Assembly (NCBI GenBank): GCA_003644265.1
Contig: QNBX01000027.1
Coordinates: 1-34,821 of the forward strand
Reading direction: 5' to 3'
DNA length: 34,821 bases
Origin: Planctomycetota bacterium
GTDB taxonomy: Bacteria; Planctomycetota; B15-G4
Position 1 is the first letter of the stretch, and the number at the start of each line of letters is the position of its first letter. The notes beneath the pieces are model-generated. The model had not been told where the DNA came from. It did not search any database and saw only the letters and a program-made list of their open reading frames with translations. The position numbers and the translations under genes were made by a program. Below are positions 31,901 through 34,821 of the stretch, one piece after another.

Positions 31901-32126
31901 CGGCGATCGCGAGATGACCGTGGCCGAAGAGGGTCGCTACCGCTTCGAGGGCCTGGCCGCCGGTGAGTACAGCGTGCAGGTCATGGGCAGCGGCTTCGGC
32001 GGCGCGCCCCTGGCCAGCGAGATCGTGAACCTCGCCGCGGGCGAGGAGCGTGTGCTCGATCTGTCGGCCGCGGGTGACAGCAGCGGCGGCGGCGGGCAGG
32101 GCATGACCATCAGCATCGGTGGCTGA
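28932..32126 (+). CDS. Membrane-anchored protein with about nine carboxypeptidase-regulatory-like beta domains
   Basis: The product is 1064 residues from GTG 28932, with GGGAGG 8 bases upstream; the frame extends further 5' but crosses the divergent gene's start and is not coding. Residues 5-25 are one membrane segment (VVLGLAVVLVVGVGALLLL), followed by an acidic linker to about 95. Then about nine CarboxypepD_reg/Cna-B-like repeats run to the end, each opening with GRVVDExGRPVAxAxV and closing with DGRFxxxGLxPGxYxVxxxAxG; examples are GRVVDENGRPIADAEVSG, GVVLDSDGEAVPDAKVSI, GRVVERDGTPVAGAEVQV. No enzyme domain is present. It probably forms an extended stalk outside the cytoplasmic membrane. 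Long Met/Gly-rich insertions (SSMMRIMLNSMDDMPRRHMG) interrupt some repeats. The ligand is unknown. Confidence 0.88.
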   Translation: MSGVVKVVLGLAVVLVVGVGALLLLEDEGAVGPASGAVVLGDAGADAGRTELPEVADGDRAALTADHAEPAALGGEAGGPEQLPDAAAALEAAEPLALLTGRVVDEAGRPVAEAKVVFHGGGGLLLARRLAPGGEFPDRPQTATDDDGRFALEVELLPADDEDEDALPGLLGGGGHGQLALVHQAFRTGMHDCPRLVQATLDMGTLVLEPGARVSGRVVDENGRPIADAEVSGRNIAAQSGGLSGGIFSLIAGRAAETHGASISGPDGRFVVTGLGPGPAEISASAEGRQLGLVEDLELAPHQTHDVGDVVLGAGAAIAGWVLDDAGRPVLGARLRVSSMMRIMLNSMDDMPRRHMGQEFRMRAESDVEGRFELSGLSPGQYSVHVEAEGFSRLEQQNVSTGTDDLRLTLRPLGGLLISVADEASGEPLDGARLHATPGPSGSFMGMRGGDALPVLTGAAALAAAGAAAGNLRPEGLYLVQDVPPQGAEVELSADGFATLNLDATPVDPGGFGRAVALLLPESVLAGVVLDSDGEAVPDAKVSIAPWTAPESQGGFGGDEVVISRKLRRTLGGGSSAGNWRRVRSDDEGHFVMRGVPAGSWELSAKADGFSPSEALVTELAEGERREGLTLVTPVAGAIAGRVVERDGTPVAGAEVQVKILGEQGGADALIASAVLGFDPSGRNASTDGKGEFLVGGLLPGSYEVKLAMRQGLSMGNAMMIVMGGSETSNEPDGSVRVDVLPREQAWVELVRPPSATLSGQVLAGGRPVPDLTVSLSPAGSFLPFGGQRARTDRYGNYEFTGVEPGEFDLSAVAPGAASPVEHTLKLDGGQNATQDLVFSGATVTGRVTDADSGQGVGGVTINMIPVKSESSPGFSGTSSMAFSFVSVGPGGGSSGMQMDIGGGALSRVRTAPDGRFEVRWVQPGEYTLQAEGGGVVSTEHGPLDIKDRTLVDGVEIKAPRGAVLMGMLTSVETGMPLSGTPISLEAVGGGDREMTVAEEGRYRFEGLAAGEYSVQVMGSGFGGAPLASEIVNLAAGEERVLDLSAAGDSSGGGGQGMTISIGG

Positions 32127-32134
32127 CGGCTGAC
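32121..32134. repeat. 7-bp tandem duplication at a stop codon
   Basis: GGCTGAC occurs twice (32121-32127 and 32128-32134); the first copy contains the TGA that ends the repeat protein. A 7-base repeat can occur by chance. Confidence 0.85.
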
Positions 32135-32174
32135 GAAGGCGGAGCAAGACCTGAGGCCACGCAGCGCGGCTGGT

Positions 32175-32194
32175 AGCCCTGGAGCCTGAGGGCT
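32175..32194. terminator. Weak hairpin between convergent genes
   Basis: AGCCCT (32175-32180) pairs with AGGGCT (32189-32194) around 8 bases, extendable by wobbles. It lies between the stops of the repeat protein and the radical SAM gene. There is no T-tract. Confidence 0.25.
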
Positions 32195-32235
32195 GTCCGC
32201 GCCGAGAGCGGGCCGCGGGAGCGCCCGTCCGGTGC

Positions 32236-33375
32236 CTACGACTCTGCGGCGGCCTCGTCGTCCTGGAGCAGCTGCTGGAACTCCTCGCGCCCGGTCAGCA
32301 CCAGGCAGCTGGCGCAGACCTCGGCGTATTCGCCGCTGAACATCTGCCGCCGGAACTCCTGGTAGGCCGCGCCGTTCCAGACCTCGTCGAAGGGCGTCTT
32401 CAGGACGTTGCCCATCTCCAGCTCGGCGGGGCCGCGGCAGCAGGGGAAGACCGCGCCGTCGGGCGTGATCTTCACGTAGTTCATGGCCATGGGGCAGAAG
32501 CGCGGGTGCATGCGCGCCAGGCTGTCCATGTGCAGCTCGCGCACCTGCGCCAGGGGGGACTTGGTCTGGGGGTCGGCCTCGCGGTTGACCAGCTCGGCGG
32601 CGTGAGGATGGTGCAGGTGCAGGCTCACGTTCATGCCGTGGGCGGCGGCGCGCTGCTTCACGGCTTCGACCATGGTGGCGTAGACCTCCTCGTCCACCAC
32701 GCCCTCGAGCTTCAACTCGTCGTAACCGGTGGAGTTGGGCAGCAGCTCCTGCAGCGCCAGCTGGTTGCCCCCGAGGTCCGCCACCAGGTCGACCAGCTGG
32801 GGCAGCTGATGCCAGTTGGGCGCCATCACCACCGCGTTGAAGGCCACCTCGATCTTCATGGCCTGCGCCCGAGGCATGATGGCCCGGATGTTGGCGCAGA
32901 CCTCGTCGAAGCTGGCGCCCACGCGCAGCGACTCGAAGGTGCTCGGATCGGGTGAGTCGATGCTGAACCAGATGCGGTGAGTCCAGGGCGCGATCCGGTC
33001 GAAGGTGTCCTCGTCCAGCAGGGTCGCGTTGCAGTAGAGCAGCAGCTGCACGTCGTGGCGCTCGCACTGGGCGCAGATCTCATCGAGATCGTTCATGAGC
33101 GGCTCGGAGGCGTCCGAGGGCGTCAGGTGCAGCGCGTAGGGCAGCACCTGCTCGAGCACTTCGCGCGCCTGGGGCAGGGGCATCTCCTTGGGGGGGATGC
33201 CGTCGGCCTGGTGGCACATGACGCACAGCAGATTGCAGGTGTTGTTGAAGCCGAACTCCACCTCGCTGGGCCGACTGACCCAGTGCAGACGCTCGGCGCC
33301 CAGGTCCTGGCTGAGCCGCAGCACGTTCTCGCTCTCGCGAGGGATCTTGGCGTGCTGTTGGGGGGTCTTGCTCAT
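32236..33375 (-). CDS. Radical SAM enzyme with SPASM domain, substrate unknown
   Basis: The product is 379 residues. ATG 33375 is chosen; the longer frame to 33513 adds an unrelated Arg/Pro-rich stretch. The radical-SAM cluster motif is CNLLCVMC (Cys47, 51, 54; CX3CX2C), preceded by VEFGFNNT, and followed by TPSDASEPLMN, LLLYCNATLLD and IWFSIDSPDPSTFESLRVG, the usual barrel strands. The C-terminus has SPASM cysteines: RFCPM, VFPCCRG and VCASCLVL (Cys354, 357), expected to bind auxiliary clusters. Family members modify peptides or other substrates using SAM-derived radicals. No precursor peptide or partner gene is visible next to it; the convergent neighbour is the membrane-anchored repeat protein. 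A heptamer repeat array lies about 165 bases upstream of its start. Confidence 0.9.
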   Translation of the reverse strand: MSKTPQQHAKIPRESENVLRLSQDLGAERLHWVSRPSEVEFGFNNTCNLLCVMCHQADGIPPKEMPLPQAREVLEQVLPYALHLTPSDASEPLMNDLDEICAQCERHDVQLLLYCNATLLDEDTFDRIAPWTHRIWFSIDSPDPSTFESLRVGASFDEVCANIRAIMPRAQAMKIEVAFNAVVMAPNWHQLPQLVDLVADLGGNQLALQELLPNSTGYDELKLEGVVDEEVYATMVEAVKQRAAAHGMNVSLHLHHPHAAELVNREADPQTKSPLAQVRELHMDSLARMHPRFCPMAMNYVKITPDGAVFPCCRGPAELEMGNVLKTPFDEVWNGAAYQEFRRQMFSGEYAEVCASCLVLTGREEFQQLLQDDEAAAES

Positions 33376-33540
33376 GGCGAGAAGGGCGCGCGGCGAGGAG
33401 GGGCCCCGAAGTCTAGCCCACCGCACGCTGGCAGGCGCAGCCAGGGCTGGATCCGTCTCTCGCCCTGCCTCGCGTGGGCGCGAGGGCTTCGGCGGGAGAT
33501 GGGGCCGGAGCACCGCTGCCAGCAGCGGGGGCGTTCAGGG

Positions 33541-33589
33541 GGTGCCGGGTGCCGGGTGCCGGGTGCCGGGTGCCGGGTGCCGGGTGCCG
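33541..33589. repeat. Seven perfect copies of the heptamer GGTGCCG
   Basis: GGTGCCG is repeated seven times without error (49 bases), followed by a broken eighth copy (GGCGGGC). It lies in the 237-base gap between the FmdB-type gene and the radical SAM gene, upstream of the latter. Perfect heptamer runs gain and lose units by slippage and resemble the short tandem repeats of some cyanobacteria. Confidence 0.97.
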
Positions 33590-33612
33590 GGCGGGCAGAG
33601 AAGCCCAGCAGG

Positions 33613-34008
33613 TCAGGAGCGCCGCGGCTCGCGGCCGCTCTTGGCGCCGGTGCCGCTCTGGCCACCCTTGTCGCTGCCTGCGCTCGGGGAGCTGGAGGCC
33701 GCCTTGCTGCCGGGCTTGCTCTTGTCGGCCTTGTCGCTCCCGGCGGGCGCTGGCTTGGTCTCGCCGCTCTTGGACTTGGACGTTGAGCTCCCGCCCTTGT
33801 CGCCTTCGTCGCTGGGCTTGCCCTTGCGCTTGTAGTCGGTCTCGTAGAACCCGCTGCCCTTGAACACCACGCCGATGCCCGTGCCGAAGAGCCGCTCCAG
33901 CGAGCGTCGCTTGCACTCGGGGCAGGTGCGCAGCAGCTTGTCGGAGATGCTCTGGAAGTGCTCGAAGGTGTGGCCGCAGCGCTTGCAGGCGTAGTCGTAG
34001 GTGGGCAC
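33613..34008 (-). CDS. FmdB-family zinc-ribbon protein with long low-complexity tail
   Basis: The product is 131 residues from ATG 34008, five bases after the grpE stop. Residues 1-55 are the FmdB/CxxC_CXXC_SSSS zinc ribbon: MPTYDYACKRCGHTFEHFQS (Cys8, Cys11) and RTCPECKRRSLERLF (Cys29, Cys32), followed by GVVFKGSGFYETDYK, the conserved end of this family. Residues 62-131 are Ser/Lys/Gly/Pro-rich and disordered. The family is widespread in bacteria and its biochemical role is not well defined; a putative regulatory or zinc role is usually given. In this arrangement it is probably cotranscribed with dnaJ and grpE. Confidence 0.88.
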   Translation of the reverse strand: MPTYDYACKRCGHTFEHFQSISDKLLRTCPECKRRSLERLFGTGIGVVFKGSGFYETDYKRKGKPSDEGDKGGSSTSKSKSGETKPAPAGSDKADKSKPGSKAASSSPSAGSDKGGQSGTGAKSGREPRRS

Positions 34009-34013
34009 GGCGC

Positions 34014-34727
34014 TCAGCTCTCCTTGTCGGCGTCCGGCTCAGGGGCGGCGTCCGCTTCGGGGGCGCGCGCCACGACCACTTCGGCCTCGCGCAGCAGGCG
34101 CTCGCGCAGGCGGTAGCCACGGCTGATCTCGGTCACGATGGTGCCGGGGGGGTGCTCGCCGGTGGGCTGCTCGACCAGCGCGCGATGGCACTCGGGGTCG
34201 AGTGGCGTACCGGGCTCACACGGCACGGGCTTCACGCCTTGCCGATCCAGCAGGCCCTGGAACTTCTGCTCGGTGTTGCGCAGGCCTTCGAGCAGTCCCG
34301 CGTCCGCGTCGTCGGGCGCCGCGGCCAGGGCGCGCTGCAGGTCATCGAGCAGCGAGACCACCTCGCGCAGCAGCGACGCGGCGCCGTAGGCGTGGGCCTC
34401 TTCGACGTCGCGGCGCGCACCGCGACGCACGTTCTCCAGCTCGGCGCGGGCGCGCAGCCAGCGGTCCTTGGCCTCGGCCAGCTCGGCCTCCACGTCGCGC
34501 GGCGCCTGGCGCTGGCCCGAGCTCTTGCTGGACGGTGTGGCGTCATCGTCCGGCGCGCCGCCCTGGGCGGGCCGGTCGGAGGACACGCCGTCCGTCCGTC
34601 CGTCTTCCGGGGCGTTGGTGTCAGCGGCACGCGCCTGGCGCTTGTCGTCGCCCTGGCGCGCGGCGCCTTCGGGCTCGTTGGGACGGGGATCGTCCTGGCG
34701 GTCGTCTCGGCTGGTCTTGGTGCTCAT
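34014..34727 (-). CDS. grpE: GrpE, nucleotide exchange factor of the housekeeping DnaK system
   Basis: The product is 237 residues from ATG 34727. Residues 1-75 are charged and probably disordered. Residues 76-145 form the long helical dimerisation stalk (VEAELAEAKDRWLRARAELE, LLREVVSLLDDLQRALAAA). The C-terminal head shows the canonical signature: KFQGLLDRQGVKPV, LDPECHRALVEQ, HPPGTIVTEISRGYRLRERL, LREAEVVVA. GrpE releases ADP from DnaK during the folding cycle in the cytoplasm. It lies 28 bases downstream of dnaJ and 5 bases upstream of the FmdB gene. dnaK itself is not adjacent in the window. Confidence 0.95.
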   Translation of the reverse strand: MSTKTSRDDRQDDPRPNEPEGAARQGDDKRQARAADTNAPEDGRTDGVSSDRPAQGGAPDDDATPSSKSSGQRQAPRDVEAELAEAKDRWLRARAELENVRRGARRDVEEAHAYGAASLLREVVSLLDDLQRALAAAPDDADAGLLEGLRNTEQKFQGLLDRQGVKPVPCEPGTPLDPECHRALVEQPTGEHPPGTIVTEISRGYRLRERLLREAEVVVARAPEADAAPEPDADKES

Positions 34728-34755
34728 GGTCGGGTTTGCAGGCGGGGGCCGGCGC

Positions 34756-34821
34756 TCAATCGAACAGGTCCTTGACCTTGTCCAGGAACGACTTCTGGTG
34801 TGGTGTGGCCTGGTGCTCGCA
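34756..34821 (-). CDS. dnaJ: DnaJ C-terminus (gene cut by window edge)
   Basis: The last 21 codons before TGA 34758-34756 read CEHQATPHQKSFLDKVKDLFD. The ending K-S-F-x-D-K-V-K-D-L-F is typical of DnaJ proteins, and the position just upstream of grpE fits a chaperone operon. Only the extreme end is visible, so the assignment depends partly on context. Confidence 0.7.
   Translation of the reverse strand, partial: CEHQATPHQKSFLDKVKDLFD

Noticed and set aside
28803..32147. 1114-residue minus-strand frame opposite the repeat protein
   Set aside because: It is a His/Ala/Gln-rich antisense shadow with no domain, while the plus strand has regular beta-domain repeats and a ribosome-binding site.
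33541..33589. Heptamer array as a possible CRISPR array
   Set aside because: The units are contiguous with no spacers and no cas gene is present.
1..34821. Prophage, insertion sequence or integrative element, using the tRNA-Pro as attachment site
   Set aside because: No integrase, transposase, phage gene or repeat of the tRNA 3' end was found in the window.

Overview
The window is high-GC, gene-dense bacterial DNA that most resembles a deep-branching member of the Planctomycetota. That placement is an inference from gene content: several secreted proteins end in a C-terminal domain I associate with planctomycete exoproteins, FG-GAP/VCBS repeat proteins are abundant, there are two tandem DUF1570-type zincins, and a carboxypeptidase-regulatory-like repeat protein of over 1000 residues is present. 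No rRNA or ribosomal protein gene is available to test it. I see no integrase, transposase, phage gene or CRISPR array.

Layout. Positions 1-4383 (minus) hold a compact operon: a GrpE-like factor, a divergent Hsp70, a single-pass membrane protein and an edge-truncated exported protein. Divergent from it at 4528 is a DegP-type trypsin/PDZ protease, followed by a coding remnant without a start. Positions 6063-10748 (plus) carry a KAS III (FabH-type) enzyme, an EntD-type phosphopantetheinyl transferase, a secreted FG-GAP protein and a type II thioesterase. From 10805 to 14504 lie a second FG-GAP protein (minus) and a divergent HAF-repeat protein (plus). tRNA-Pro(GGG) is at 14820-14896 (minus). 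An exported alpha/beta hydrolase then meets, tail to tail, a type II (archaeal/eukaryotic-class) methionine aminopeptidase.

Positions 17009-19962 encode a small secreted protein whose stop lies a few bases before a secreted HEIGH metalloprotease. A polytopic GT-C-like membrane protein (19995-21860) converges on a minus-strand operon (28702 to 21903) of two DUF1570 zincins, a lipoprotein and an O-antigen-ligase-like protein with a soluble C-terminal region; three of its four junctions overlap or nearly touch. Next come the membrane-anchored repeat protein (28932-32126), a radical SAM/SPASM enzyme (minus) preceded by seven copies of a heptamer, and the housekeeping chaperone operon dnaJ(partial)-grpE-fmdB (minus), which runs off the right edge.

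How the parts relate. The window holds two separate GrpE-type factors: one in the normal dnaJ-grpE operon and one paired with an unusual Hsp70 and envelope proteins. The second looks like a dedicated, possibly membrane-linked Hsp70 module and is the best candidate for an undescribed system. The KAS III/PPTase/thioesterase group looks like trans-acting support for a carrier-protein pathway whose synthase is elsewhere. The rest is mainly cell-envelope and secretion biology. Convergent gene ends carry long perfect GC hairpins without T-tracts. Several plus-strand gene ends show short tandem duplications at or near the stop codon.
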